The position numbers and the translations under genes are program-made. The notes under the pieces were generated by a model, which was given only the letters and a program-made list of their open reading frames with translations, was not told where the DNA came from and made no database searches. DNA of 64,000 nucleotides. It comes from Acidimicrobiia bacterium. GTDB taxonomy: Bacteria > Acidobacteriota > Vicinamibacteria > Vicinamibacterales > CAVVIG01. Position 1 is the first letter of the stretch. Each line of letters opens with the position of its first letter. Of this stretch, positions 43,274 to 52,194 are shown piece after piece. The stretch is taken from positions 82,864-146,863 of the forward strand of contig VFZL01000007.1 in assembly GCA_016871175.1 (NCBI GenBank), given 5' to 3'.

Positions 43274-44164
43274 ATGACCGAAAACCGCCCGACGTGGCGA
43301 ACGACCGCCCTCGCCTCCGCTGCGTTTCTGCTCGGCACGATCGCGGCCGGCTCCGGGTCGCTCACCGCGGCGTGGGAGCCGATCGCGCGAGTGATCGGCC
43401 TGCGCCAGCCGCCTGTGCCGGCGTCCGCCAACGTGCTGTCCGAACACGAGATCGAGATGCTCGACACGCTCTCGCCGCAACACCAGGCGAGTCTCCTCCT
43501 GGAGCGCTCCATCAATCACTACCGCGGCGCCAATGAGCAAATCGCCTCGCGAGTGGACACGTGGCGTGGTCGTCTCACGCTCGACGAACGCCTCGATCAT
43601 CTCTTCAAAACAGCCATCAACTCGGATGATCTGACGGTCCGCGTGGCGGGAATCGAAGTGGACATCGCCGCCCGAGACCTCGTCAAGGATGTCTCGACGG
43701 TCGACCGGCTCGAGTCGACCGCCCGCACGGGCGGACAGGGTCCGCGGGTGAACGCGATGTGGGATCTCGCGCTCATCGGCAACCGCGGCGTCGCCTAAGA
43801 GCGTGTCTTCGACATCTTGATGAGCAACCTTCGCGATCCGAATGAGAACGTCCGCTACTGGGCCGTGGAGGGGCTCGCCTATCTGGCCATCGACGCGAGC
43901 CTCGCGCCGTTACTCGAGGTCTTCCGTGATGATCCGTTGCCGATGATTCGCGAACGAGCCGCGTGCGGCCTCGCGCAGTCCGGGATGTTCAGCGCGTCCC
44001 AGCGGCAGACGGTGGTTCCAGCGCTCATCGACCTCGCCGGCGACGGCGCGCTCGACGACACGACGCGCGGATGGGTGTTTCAAGCGCTACGCGATATCAC
44101 CGGCGAGTCGCTCCCGCGCGACGCTCACGCGTGGCGCGTGCGGTATGGGCAACGAGGCAGGTAG
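43274..44164 (+). pseudogene. Membrane-anchored HEAT-repeat protein with one in-frame TAA
   Basis: From ATG 43274 a hydrophobic segment (TALASAAFLLGTIAAGSGSL) is followed by helical repeats. A TAA (43796-43798, after IGNRGVA) breaks the frame, which continues ERVFDILMSNLRDPNENVRY, WAVEGLAYLAIDASLAPLLE, ERAACGLAQSGMF. These are HEAT/PBS-lyase-type repeats, so the parts clearly belong together (about 296 residues). HEAT proteins mediate protein-protein contacts; the partner is unknown. It converges on the DUF5916 remnant. Confidence 0.7.
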
Positions 44165-44179
44165 GGGGCTTCGCGCTCG

Positions 44180-45006
44180 TCAGAACCTGAAAAGGCGGGT
44201 CGCTTTCACGGCGAATGTCCGGTTCATGATCGGGCTGCCGGTCACGGTTCGCGGCAGCGCGAGCGTGTCGCGGCCGTCGCTGTAGACCACGAAGAGCTCG
44301 CTTCCCAGCCGATACTCCCACCGCCACCGAACGCTGGACGAGGTGGTATGCGCATCGACGTTGCACTGGAGCAGGCTGCTGACGAACATCCGGTTCGTGG
44401 GCGTCCACGTGAAGCGGCTCGTCATCAGCCGAGCGGCAAACTCGCCCGCGGGCAGATCCACCCACGCCAGCGACAACCCCGGCTCGATCGTGAACCGTGG
44501 TCGGACCGCCATTCGGCTCGAGTAGGAAGCCTCCCGCCGCGTGCCGTCATACAGGCGACGCATGGTCGTCGAGAACCGACCGGCGGCACGCCGCTGGCTG
44601 CCGAGGTTGTAGAACGCGTACAAGCCGCGCTGCTGATATCCGCCCTTTGCCACGAGGACGCCGGGTGCGATTCTGAAGTCCTGCGGCAGCAGTTCGTACT
44701 CCTTGGTCACCGACAGGCCAGTCTGGTCGCTATTGTGAAACTCGGTGGCGAACGCGACGTCGAACGCCCGGTTCTCGACGCGAGTCACGGCCGCGTTCGT
44801 GTAGTACGTCGCTGCAGCTTCCCAGATGAACCGGCGAATGGTGCGGTGACGCCGCAGCCGCGGGCTGAAGCGGGCGGCGAGGCAGCCGTGGCATCGCCGA
44901 GGAGCGCGGCTGACGTCCCGAGGGCCGGTTGCGCCCCCACCGGCACCGCGAGCAGCCCGGCCACCGCGAGCCACAGACAGCTCAGCGCGGCCTGTCGAGA
45001 CGTCAT
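44180..45006 (-). pseudogene. DUF5916 protein remnant: signal peptide joined to C-terminal barrel
   Basis: The minus strand encodes a signal peptide from ATG 45006 (ALSCLWLAVAGLLAVPVGAQ). Then, in another frame from about 44850, it encodes the C-terminal barrel of a DUF5916 (carbohydrate-binding-9-like) outer-membrane protein: ENRAFDVAFATEFHNSDQTG, MFVSSLLQCNVDAHTTSSSV, RWRWEYRLGSELFVVYSDGR, ending KATRLFRF. DUF5916 proteins are about 700-800 residues. Here only about 220 C-terminal residues remain, so some 500 residues were lost between about 44850 and 44890. Confidence 0.75.
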
Positions 45007-45205
45007 GCGGGTCCAGTGTAGGGGAGGGTCGAGCGGTTGTGACCGCAGCGATCCCGCGTTTGCACGCAAAACGCAGCCAGACACCTTCGGCGCGGCTGTT
45101 GCGCACACCGTGCTCGAGCCTGCCCCCTTGCCCTCGTCAGATCGATCGGTGCTGAAGGCCATTGGAGTAACATGGCCACTCAGGTAAGGCGTCCAAAGGA
45201 GCTCG

Positions 45206-45787
45206 ATGATGAGGTCCCTGCTCTCTGTCAGTATCGGCGCGATCGTTGCGGTAGCTTTCACGGGGTTTCCTGCCGCCGCACAAACGGCTGAGCCTGCAAA
45301 GCGGACAGCACCGGAAGCCGTGGTCTACGATGCCCCCTCGGCGATGGCGTTCTTCAAGACTCTCGCGGGCGACTGGCAGGCTGGTGCGGGACACGAACAT
45401 GGCGGCTCGGGGGCCTCGAATCCCAGCAGCCTCCTCACATTCCGGACCAAGGCTGCGGGGAGTGCAATCGTCCAGACGACCCGCCTGGGGCAGCCGGGTG
45501 AAATGGAGTCCGTCTTCCACATGGACGGCGACAAGCTCTTGCTGACGCACTACTGCGCGCTGCAGAACGCCCCCGTGCTGGAGTTCCAAAAGAGCAGCAA
45601 ACCGGGCGAGATCAAGTTCGTCTTCAAGGGCGGCACGAACTTCGACCCGAAGGTCGACGCCCACTTCCACGAAGGCACCTTCCAGGTGAGGGACAAAGAC
45701 ACCGTGGAGCAGACCTTCACGGTCTACGCCAACGGCAAGCCGACGCCGGAGGGCCGTTCAGTGCTTCGTCGCAGAGCGGGCAACTAA
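45206..45787 (+). CDS. Secreted lipocalin/DUF1579-like protein
   Basis: AAGGAG precedes ATG 45206. A signal peptide (SVSIGAIVAVAFTGFPAAAQ) leads a beta-rich domain. FKTLAGDWQAGAGHEHGG, LLTFRTKAAGSAIVQTTRLG, MESVFHMDGDKLLLTHYCAL and DTVEQTFTVYANGKP match the up-and-down strand pattern of DUF1579/nitrobindin-like small barrels. Function is unknown; a role in binding lipids or haem is possible. The neighbouring epoxide hydrolase gene starts 41 bases downstream. Confidence 0.6.
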   Translation: MMRSLLSVSIGAIVAVAFTGFPAAAQTAEPAKRTAPEAVVYDAPSAMAFFKTLAGDWQAGAGHEHGGSGASNPSSLLTFRTKAAGSAIVQTTRLGQPGEMESVFHMDGDKLLLTHYCALQNAPVLEFQKSSKPGEIKFVFKGGTNFDPKVDAHFHEGTFQVRDKDTVEQTFTVYANGKPTPEGRSVLRRRAGN

Positions 45788-45828
45788 CGGGTTCGACATC
45801 CGCACCGAGTAGTTCTGAGTCTTGAGTG

Positions 45829-46977
45829 ATGAAATCTAAGGCGTGGCTACCGCTGTGTGTGGTGCTGTGCGCCGCCGCGCTCGTAATCAGCGCGTGCGCA
45901 CGCTCTGGCGGAGTGACCGAGCAGACCGAACCGACCGCACGTGCCTCGGACAGCGGCGGGCCGCAGGTGTCCGCTGCGGCCAGTCGGCCCGGGCCCCAGA
46001 TGCGAACGATCTCTGCCAATGGCATCCGGATGCGCATCGCCGAGATGGGCTCGGGACCACTCGTCATCTTCCTGCACGGCTTCCCCGAATCCTGGTACTC
46101 GTGGCGGCATCAGCTGCCAGCACTCGCGGCGGCCGGATTCCACGCGGTGGCTCCGGATCTGCGTGGATACGGTGAGACCGATCGACCGAGGGAGGTCGAG
46201 GACTACGACATCCATCACCTCACGGCCGATGTCGTCGGCCTCATCGACGCGCTCGGTGAGAAGACCGCTCTCGTCGTCGGCCACGACTGGGGCGCCATCG
46301 TCGCCTGGAACTGTCTTCTTCTCCACTCCGCTCGTTTCACGGGCCTGGTCGCCATGAGCGTGCCATACAGCGGGCGACCCGATCGCTCGCCGATCGAGTC
46401 GATGCGGGAGCTATATCAGGACAACTTCTACTACATCACCTATTTCCAGGAGCCCGGTGTCGCCGAGGCAGAGTTCGACGCGAATCCACGCGCGATCCTG
46501 AGCCGCCTCTATCTCTCGCCGGACTCGCCACGGGAGGCGCCGGAGGTCACTGATCCGAAGCGGGTCGCGGGGGGCTGGACGGTACGGCTCGGTGCGCCCA
46601 AGGGTCTTCCGTCGTGGCTCAGCCAGGAGGATCTGGACTACTTCGTCGGTGAGTTCACGCGATCGGGATTCCGAGGCGGCATCAACTTCTATCGCAACCT
46701 GCACCGCAACTGGGAAACGACACCGCAGCTCGCAGGCGCGACGATCGATCAGCCAGTGCTCTTCGTCGCTGGAGCCAGGGACGGCGTCATCCGCGGAGCG
46801 TCAGCCGAGCAACTCACGCAGTCCATGCGACCGGTGGCTAAAGATCTTCGGGGCGTCACGGTCGTTCCTGACACCGGTCACTGGGTGCAGCAGGAGCGAC
46901 CGGATGAGACCAATGCGGCGCTCATCCGGTTTCTCAAGGACGTATCGCCCCCGTCAGGGGTTCGCACATCTCAGTAG
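45829..46977 (+). CDS. Alpha/beta hydrolase, epoxide-hydrolase type, predicted lipoprotein
   Basis: A lipoprotein-type signal (LCVVLCAAALVISACARSGG) precedes an alpha/beta hydrolase. The oxyanion motif HGFPESWYSWRHQLP, the nucleophile elbow VVGHDWGAIVAWN (Asp) and the C-terminal His in DTGHWVQQERPDE indicate an epoxide hydrolase-like enzyme. It would act in the periplasm, anchored by lipid. The product of about 382 residues is complete. A GTG three bases before the ATG is an alternative start; no strong ribosome site is visible. Confidence 0.85.
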   Translation: MKSKAWLPLCVVLCAAALVISACARSGGVTEQTEPTARASDSGGPQVSAAASRPGPQMRTISANGIRMRIAEMGSGPLVIFLHGFPESWYSWRHQLPALAAAGFHAVAPDLRGYGETDRPREVEDYDIHHLTADVVGLIDALGEKTALVVGHDWGAIVAWNCLLLHSARFTGLVAMSVPYSGRPDRSPIESMRELYQDNFYYITYFQEPGVAEAEFDANPRAILSRLYLSPDSPREAPEVTDPKRVAGGWTVRLGAPKGLPSWLSQEDLDYFVGEFTRSGFRGGINFYRNLHRNWETTPQLAGATIDQPVLFVAGARDGVIRGASAEQLTQSMRPVAKDLRGVTVVPDTGHWVQQERPDETNAALIRFLKDVSPPSGVRTSQ

Positions 46978-47036
46978 CAGCGCAGGGAGCTGTTGGGTCG
47001 GTCTGCCCCCCCGAGAGACGGAGGCCACTCCAGCCG

Positions 47037-47633
47037 TTACTTCGCGGGGCCTCCAGCGGGCGGCGGCATGCAGCGCTCGCGCTTGGCGCCCCCCTCGGCG
47101 ATGTCCACGTCACGGTAGACCTCGTGGCACGCCGCGCAGGCCTCCGCGATGGTGCCCGCGGCCTCGACGACCTGATCCACGTTCTTGGCCTTCGCCGCCT
47201 TGAGCGCCGCCTCACCGGCAGCGACGAGGCCGGCGACGCCCTTCTGATAGTCGGCTCGATCGAGCGGAACGGGCCGCCCGTTCTCACAGAGCCGACCCGG
47301 AATCATGATCAGATTCGCGGTTTCCATGAGGGAGACGGCGGCTAGCTCCACCTTCTGCCACCCACCGTACAAGCTCGCGAACTTCTCCGTCGTCGTTTCG
47401 CGTGCGCCTTCCTTGACGGGCGCGCCCGGGTCGACTTGCTGGGCGTCGAAGATCGTGTTCGACCCGGGGAACGGAATGGCACGCATCACCTCGGCCAGGC
47501 TTGAGTGGGGCCGGTAGTTGTACGCCGGGGCGGGTGCTGCAGATTGCGCAGGGGCTGCTGACTCGCTCGGAGCCCCACCGCCGCACGCGGCCGTAATCAC
47601 CGTCGCACCGAGGAACCATCGCACGCCTTTCAT
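47037..47633 (-). CDS. Lipoprotein c-type cytochrome (cytochrome c'-like, one haem)
   Basis: The N terminus (WFLGATVITAACGGG) is a lipobox. The C terminus has one haem site, AEACAACHEVYRDVD, at the end of a four-helix-like domain, as in class II cytochrome c'. Upstream sequences YRPHSSLAEVMRAIPFPGSN and YGGWQKVELAAVSLMETANL are found in secreted Acidobacteriota cytochromes. It is periplasmic or outer-face anchored. It is convergent with the hydrolase gene and divergent from the cytochrome gene at 47844. Confidence 0.8.
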   Translation of the reverse strand: MKGVRWFLGATVITAACGGGAPSESAAPAQSAAPAPAYNYRPHSSLAEVMRAIPFPGSNTIFDAQQVDPGAPVKEGARETTTEKFASLYGGWQKVELAAVSLMETANLIMIPGRLCENGRPVPLDRADYQKGVAGLVAAGEAALKAAKAKNVDQVVEAAGTIAEACAACHEVYRDVDIAEGGAKRERCMPPPAGGPAK

Positions 47634-47843
47634 GTATCACCTCCGAAGACAAGGTCCGCACGGACAATCAAGCAGCGGGTGGACCCGAAGCGCGTGACGG
47701 TCGCGGCAGGCTCTCAGTATGGTTAGTCGCGGACTGTACATTGCCGTTTTTGGTCAAGTCAAGCTGACGCGCGTGACGTTGCGTGGCGCCAGGGCCCGTC
47801 GCAAGCGGTATACTGCGGCGTCGCGTGGAGGGAGGTTCGTCAC

Positions 47844-48284
47844 ATGTTCTGCGCCTTGAGAGGGGCCGCCGGGATGCTGGTGCTCGGAGGCCTGGTCGTC
47901 ACTTCCTGGTCGTCCTCTGCGATGCCTGCGCGCTCGGCCGAAAGCGCTGGGGTCGCGGTCGCGCTGCAGGGCGCGTCGAAACCCATTCCGGCGACCGAGG
48001 CGACGATCAAAGCTGGTGCCACCGTCTACGCGCGTATGTGCCGCTCCTGTCACGGCTTCCTCGGCAAAGGCGACGGAATCGCGGCACCCCCTGGCACGAA
48101 ACCGGCAAATCTGGTCGACGCCGAGTGGAAACACGGCGGCTCTGACCCTGAGATCTTCAAGAACATCCGAGAGGGGATCGCGCCGTTCAACGCGATGCGG
48201 CCACAGAAAGGACTGAGCGACGAGGAGATCTGGAGCGTGATCCATCACCTTCGCGCGCTGGCCGAACGCGCGAACAAGAAGTGA
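47844..48284 (+). CDS. Secreted class I c-type cytochrome
   Basis: A signal peptide (GMLVLGGLVVTSWSSSAMPA) is followed by a single-haem cytochrome: ATVYARMCRSCHGFLGKGDG with CRSCH, and the Met ligand in FNAMRPQKGLSDEEIW. It ends in the typical helix SVIHHLRALAERANKK. This is a cytochrome_CBB3/c-mono type electron carrier of the periplasm. It is followed by two DUF6644-like membrane genes, which suggests a small membrane redox cluster. Confidence 0.88.
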   Translation: MFCALRGAAGMLVLGGLVVTSWSSSAMPARSAESAGVAVALQGASKPIPATEATIKAGATVYARMCRSCHGFLGKGDGIAAPPGTKPANLVDAEWKHGGSDPEIFKNIREGIAPFNAMRPQKGLSDEEIWSVIHHLRALAERANKK

Positions 48285-48446
48285 CGCGACTCTGACGGAG
48301 AATTCAGGGGCCAGGACCTTGACGCTTTTCGAAACCGTGAGATAGAGTCTAGACCCGCTGTGACCGCGCCTCACCCGAGCGCTTCCCGTTGCGCATCCGA
48401 CCGCTGGGGCCGCCTGTGAGGGTCTGATGTCAGGACGTTCCCGCCC

Positions 48447-48962
48447 ATGATTCGCGACCTCTTTTTGTGGATCGACGCGCTGGAGAGCAGCATCGCGATC
48501 CGCGAGTCCGACTACGGCTACGCGATCCTGCTGACCGTCCACGTCCTCACCATCGTCATGTTCGCGGGGCTCATTCTGATGATGGACCTCAGACTGATCG
48601 GATGGGGCAACGTCAAGACACCGGTCTCGCAGATCCAGGGACGCCTCTTTCCCTGGCAGATGTTCGCCATGGGCGCGAGCGCGATCACGGGAGTCCTCCT
48701 GGTGTACGCGCAGCCGCTGCGCTACTGGCCGAAGATCTTTTTCTGGGCGAAGATGGTGCTCATGGCGTTGGCGGGCCTCAACGCGCTCGTGTTTCATTTC
48801 ACCACGTACAAGTCGGTGGACAAATGGGACACCGCGTCGGTGCCGCCACCCGCCGCGCGTCGCGCTGGACTCGTCGGTTTGGTCCTCTGGGCGGGAGTAC
48901 TTATTCTTGGCCGCCTGACCGCCTACAACTGGATCGACACGTGGTGGCCGTGGCCGATTTAG
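48447..48962 (+). CDS. DUF6644-type membrane protein
   Basis: A 171-residue protein with four hydrophobic segments: YGYAILLTVHVLTIVMFAGL, MFAMGASAITGVLLVYAQPL, FWAKMVLMALAGLNALVFHF and AGLVGLVLWAGVLILGRLTA. His residues fall within helices (TVHVL, VFHFT), as in haem-binding membrane anchors. This suggests a cytochrome b-like role, but the family has no established function. It is co-directional with a paralogous membrane gene at 49012. Confidence 0.75.
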   Translation: MIRDLFLWIDALESSIAIRESDYGYAILLTVHVLTIVMFAGLILMMDLRLIGWGNVKTPVSQIQGRLFPWQMFAMGASAITGVLLVYAQPLRYWPKIFFWAKMVLMALAGLNALVFHFTTYKSVDKWDTASVPPPAARRAGLVGLVLWAGVLILGRLTAYNWIDTWWPWPI

Positions 48963-49011
48963 CGTTACCAGTTGGGCGCCGCACAACGGTCAACCGATCA
49001 AGGAAGCTCTG

Positions 49012-49479
49012 ATGCTGCTGCCCATCTTCGAGGCGATGCAAAACAGCGCGTTCACCACGACGGTGCAGAACACGTGGTGGGCGGGGGCGACGTTCAACGT
49101 CGTACACCTGCTGGCACTGGCGGTCTTTGCGGGCGCTCTACTGCTCGTGGATCTGCGCCTCCTTGGGGCAGGCCTTCGACAGCAGCCCGTGACGAGCTTG
49201 GCCGCCGACGCACGTCCCTGGCTGCTCGTTGGTTTGGTCGGATTGTTCATCACGGGCGCCCCGCAGATGATCACTCTGGCCGTCCGCAACTACTACAACT
49301 TCTGGTTCTGGGTGAAGATGGCCGTGCTCGTCTTCGCGCTCATCTACACCTTCACGATTCGCCAGCGGGTCGTGTCCTCGGACAAGGCGGGCCGCGGTTT
49401 GGGCGCGCTGGTCGGCGCGGTGTCCATCGTGCTCTGGCTGGTGGTCACGGCCACCGGTCGGCTGATCGGACTGACCTAG
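49012..49479 (+). CDS. DUF6644/DUF2214-like membrane protein
   Basis: The 155-residue protein has four TM segments: GATFNVVHLLALAVFAGALL, PWLLVGLVGLFITGAPQMIT, FWVKMAVLVFALIYTFTIRQ and LVGAVSIVLWLVVTATGRLI. It resembles the product of 48447-48962 in helix order and the retained His in the first helix (NVVHLLAL), so the two are probably paralogues that may form a heterodimer. A terminator-like hairpin follows 19 bases after its stop. Confidence 0.72.
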   Translation: MLLPIFEAMQNSAFTTTVQNTWWAGATFNVVHLLALAVFAGALLLVDLRLLGAGLRQQPVTSLAADARPWLLVGLVGLFITGAPQMITLAVRNYYNFWFWVKMAVLVFALIYTFTIRQRVVSSDKAGRGLGALVGAVSIVLWLVVTATGRLIGLT

Positions 49480-49497
49480 CCCAAAGCCTGCTAGAAT

Positions 49498-49526
49498 CGC
49501 CTCCACAGAAAGCGGAGGCGCGTTTT
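49498..49526 (+). promoter_or_regulatory. Hairpin overlapping the ribosome site of the next gene
   Basis: CGCCTCC (49498-49504) pairs perfectly with GGAGGCG (49514-49520) around a nine-base loop, followed by CG and TTTT directly before ATG 49527. The 3' arm contains GGAGG, the only Shine-Dalgarno sequence for the 49527 gene. The structure could terminate the upstream membrane-protein operon, hide the ribosome site, or do both. Confidence 0.65.
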
Positions 49527-50573
49527 ATGGTGTCTGCTCGCAGTGCTGCCGTGACCCTCGTCACGACGGGAGCCGTGGCGGCTCTTGTCTCCACCCTGGC
49601 CGGCCAGGGGCGGCCTTCTTCACCCCAGCCAACTCGGCAGGCGCCGGCCGCCCGGACGCCGTGGGGCACGCCTGACCTCCACGGCACGTGGTCCTTTGCG
49701 ACAGTCACCCGGCTCGAGCGGCCGGAAGGCGTCACCAAGGAGTACTACACAGCCGAGGAGATCGCCGCGATCGAGAAGAAGGCCCTCGACGAGGCGACCG
49801 ACGAGGCGCGAGGCGCGACGGCGCAGCAGGATGTTGCCGGCGCCTACAACGACTTCTGGTGGGACCGCGGCACCCGCGTCTCGGGTCGTCGCACCGGTCT
49901 CATCGTCGACCCGCCGACCGGACGGATGCCGCCACTGACGCCGGCCGCTCAGAAATTCGCCGACTCGAAGGAAGCCGCAGACATCCAGGCGCGGCGTAAC
50001 GGCGACCTGCCGCCTGCCGGCCCCGAAGACACGGATCTGTGGGATCGCTGCCTCACCCGTGGCATCCCGATCGTTCCGGGTCCCTACAACAACAACATCG
50101 AGATCTTCCAGACGCCCACGCACGTGGTCATCCACCACGAGATGATCCACGATGCACGAGTCGCCCCGATCGTCCCGGCCGGAGCCAAGCGGCCCGCAGT
50201 GCCCAACGACTTCAAGCCGTGGTTCGGTGTCTCGCAGGCGAGCTGGCAGGGCGATACGCTCGTGGTCGAGACGACGAACATCAGCGACCGGCAGGAGCTG
50301 CCGTTCTCTCCTCGTATGTCAGCGGGGACGATGAAGCTGACGGAGAAGTTCACACGGACTCCGCATGGGACGCTCAGGTACGAGTTCACGGTGGACGACC
50401 CGACCATCTACACGAGGCCGTGGACTGCGGTCCTCGAGATGCCGCCTTCTGATGGTGCGGTCTTCGAGTACGCGTGTCACGAGGGCAATCATGCGATGGA
50501 GAGCATTCTGCGCGGTGCTCGCCAGCGCGATCCCGGCACGTACCGGCCGGTTCAAACCACGACGCTGCGCTAG
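49527..50573 (+). CDS. Conserved secreted protein of unknown function
   Basis: A signal sequence (RSAAVTLVTTGAVAALVSTL) leads a 348-residue protein. TPWGTPDLHGTWSFATVTRL, TGLIVDPPTGRMPPLTPAAQ, DLWDRCLTRGIPIVPGPYNN, WQGDTLVVETTNISDRQELP and MKLTEKFTRTPHGTLRYEFT match a secreted family very abundant in Acidobacteriota and other soil taxa but uncharacterised. The C terminus EYACHEGNHAMESILRGAR is conserved. Translation starts at the ATG after the hairpin that contains its ribosome site. Confidence 0.8.
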   Translation: MVSARSAAVTLVTTGAVAALVSTLAGQGRPSSPQPTRQAPAARTPWGTPDLHGTWSFATVTRLERPEGVTKEYYTAEEIAAIEKKALDEATDEARGATAQQDVAGAYNDFWWDRGTRVSGRRTGLIVDPPTGRMPPLTPAAQKFADSKEAADIQARRNGDLPPAGPEDTDLWDRCLTRGIPIVPGPYNNNIEIFQTPTHVVIHHEMIHDARVAPIVPAGAKRPAVPNDFKPWFGVSQASWQGDTLVVETTNISDRQELPFSPRMSAGTMKLTEKFTRTPHGTLRYEFTVDDPTIYTRPWTAVLEMPPSDGAVFEYACHEGNHAMESILRGARQRDPGTYRPVQTTTLR

Positions 50574-50808
50574 CTAGAGCTTTTCGGTCCGCGGTTGTTC
50601 CGCGGGGCGCGAGTCGTCCTCCGATGCGTCACGAAGTGTGCTTTCGGTGTTTGCGGTAAGCGTCGCCCGACAACTCGCGTCTTGCGGCCCCGCTTCGCGG
50701 CGCGTGCGAACCGTCAAGAGCTGCCGCATCCGACCTTCGTGCGCGCGATGCGTCCCGACGCGCAGCCGTTCTCGTTGACCTGACCGTAGACAGGAAGGGA
50801 GCGCTGAG

Positions 50809-52083
50809 ATGCGTGCACTGAAACGAGGACTTGTCGGCATCGCGGCCATGGTGGCCCTGGCGACTGTCTCGATGGGGGCCATCAGTGTGGTGGCCAAGCC
50901 CGAGGACGTCGGGATGTCCTCGGATCGCCTGCGGCGGATCCACGGGCTGATCTACGCGCACATCCGCGCCAAGGACTTCTCTGGCGCCGTGACCCTCGTC
51001 GCGCGAAGAGGCAAGGTGGTGCACTTCGAGGTGCACGGCGACGCCGACATCGAGGCGAAGAAGCCGATGCGCGCGGACACCTTGTTTCGCCTGGCCTCGA
51101 TGACCAAGCCGGTCACCGCGGTGGCGATTCTGATGCTGGTCGAGGAAGGCAAGCTCGTGCTGAGCGACCCGGTGTCGAAGTTCCTCCCGGAGTTCAAGCA
51201 CCCTAAGGTGGCCGTATGGACCCTGCCGAACGATGCGTCGGGTGCCGGTCCGCGCCTGGTGCCGGCGGCGCGCGAGATTACCATCCAAGATCTCCTGACC
51301 CACACCTCCGGACTGGCCAACGGCGGCGAGGGTCCTGCCGGAGACTACGTCCGCAAGGCCAACCTGCCGAGCGGCGGCTCGCTCGATGAACGAGTCAGGC
51401 GACTGGCCCCGTTGCCGCTCAACTTTCAGCCCGGCTCGCAGTGGGAGTACAGCCCCGGCACCGGCTTCGACACCCTCGGTCGCGTGGTGGAGATCCTGAG
51501 CGGGACCACGCTTGACCAATTCTTCAAGTCGCGGATCTTCGACCCGCTGGGCATGAAGGACACGTTCTTCACCGTGCCATCCGATCGGCAGGCCGACCTA
51601 GCGGTGCTCTACACGAAGGGCGAGACGGGGCTCGCGCGACCCGAGCGACAGGCGCCGACGCCACAGGCTGCGTCAGGTCCGTACTTCTCGGGGGCCGGTG
51701 GGCTGACCGGATCCACCTCTGACTACCTGACATTCGCCAGCATGCTGCTGAACGGCGGGCAGGCGAATGGCGTCCGTCTCCTGAGTCGCAAGACCGTGGA
51801 GCTGATGACCGCGAACGCCATCGGGTCGCTCGATCTGCGCAACTACGCCGGCGACCAGGTGCTCAAGGGCTACGGCTTCGGACTCGGCGTGCGCGTACGG
51901 CGTGACACCGGCGACAGCGGCTGGATGGGCAGCGTCGGAGACTTTGGCTGGGCCGGCGCGTTCGGGACCTACTTCTGGATCGATCCGAAAGAGCAACTGA
52001 TCGGCCTCGTGATGATCCAGACGCGAAACACACGGCTCCGAATGGAGTTTCCGAATCTGGTGTATCAAGCTGTCTCCGATTGA
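50809..52083 (+). CDS. Secreted serine hydrolase, beta-lactamase/class C family
   Basis: A signal peptide (GIAAMVALATVSMGAISVVA) precedes a 424-residue beta-lactamase-family protein. The nucleophile motif is RLASMTKPVTA (SxxK), the second motif EYSPGTGFDTLG (YSx), and LTHTSGLANGG a family landmark; TYFWIDPKEQLIGLVMIQ closes the domain. This is the serine hydrolase/esterase group (EstB-like) rather than a true antibiotic lactamase. A ribosome site (AAGGGAG) precedes ATG 50809. The 235 bases upstream hold no gene. Confidence 0.9.
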   Translation: MRALKRGLVGIAAMVALATVSMGAISVVAKPEDVGMSSDRLRRIHGLIYAHIRAKDFSGAVTLVARRGKVVHFEVHGDADIEAKKPMRADTLFRLASMTKPVTAVAILMLVEEGKLVLSDPVSKFLPEFKHPKVAVWTLPNDASGAGPRLVPAAREITIQDLLTHTSGLANGGEGPAGDYVRKANLPSGGSLDERVRRLAPLPLNFQPGSQWEYSPGTGFDTLGRVVEILSGTTLDQFFKSRIFDPLGMKDTFFTVPSDRQADLAVLYTKGETGLARPERQAPTPQAASGPYFSGAGGLTGSTSDYLTFASMLLNGGQANGVRLLSRKTVELMTANAIGSLDLRNYAGDQVLKGYGFGLGVRVRRDTGDSGWMGSVGDFGWAGAFGTYFWIDPKEQLIGLVMIQTRNTRLRMEFPNLVYQAVSD

Positions 52084-52194
52084 GCCGCCGTGTGGGCGCT
52101 CTGGCTGTTTCTTCGGATTTGAAACCAGGATAGGGGCAGGCGGGCATGGTAACAGGCGTCGACGGCTCCTGCCACTGGCCGCCAGCGCGCTCGT

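Noticed and set aside
47754..48986. Minus-strand open frame (410 codons) over the cytochrome and DUF6644 genes
   Set aside because: It covers two recognised plus-strand genes and their gap and has no domain or signal of its own.
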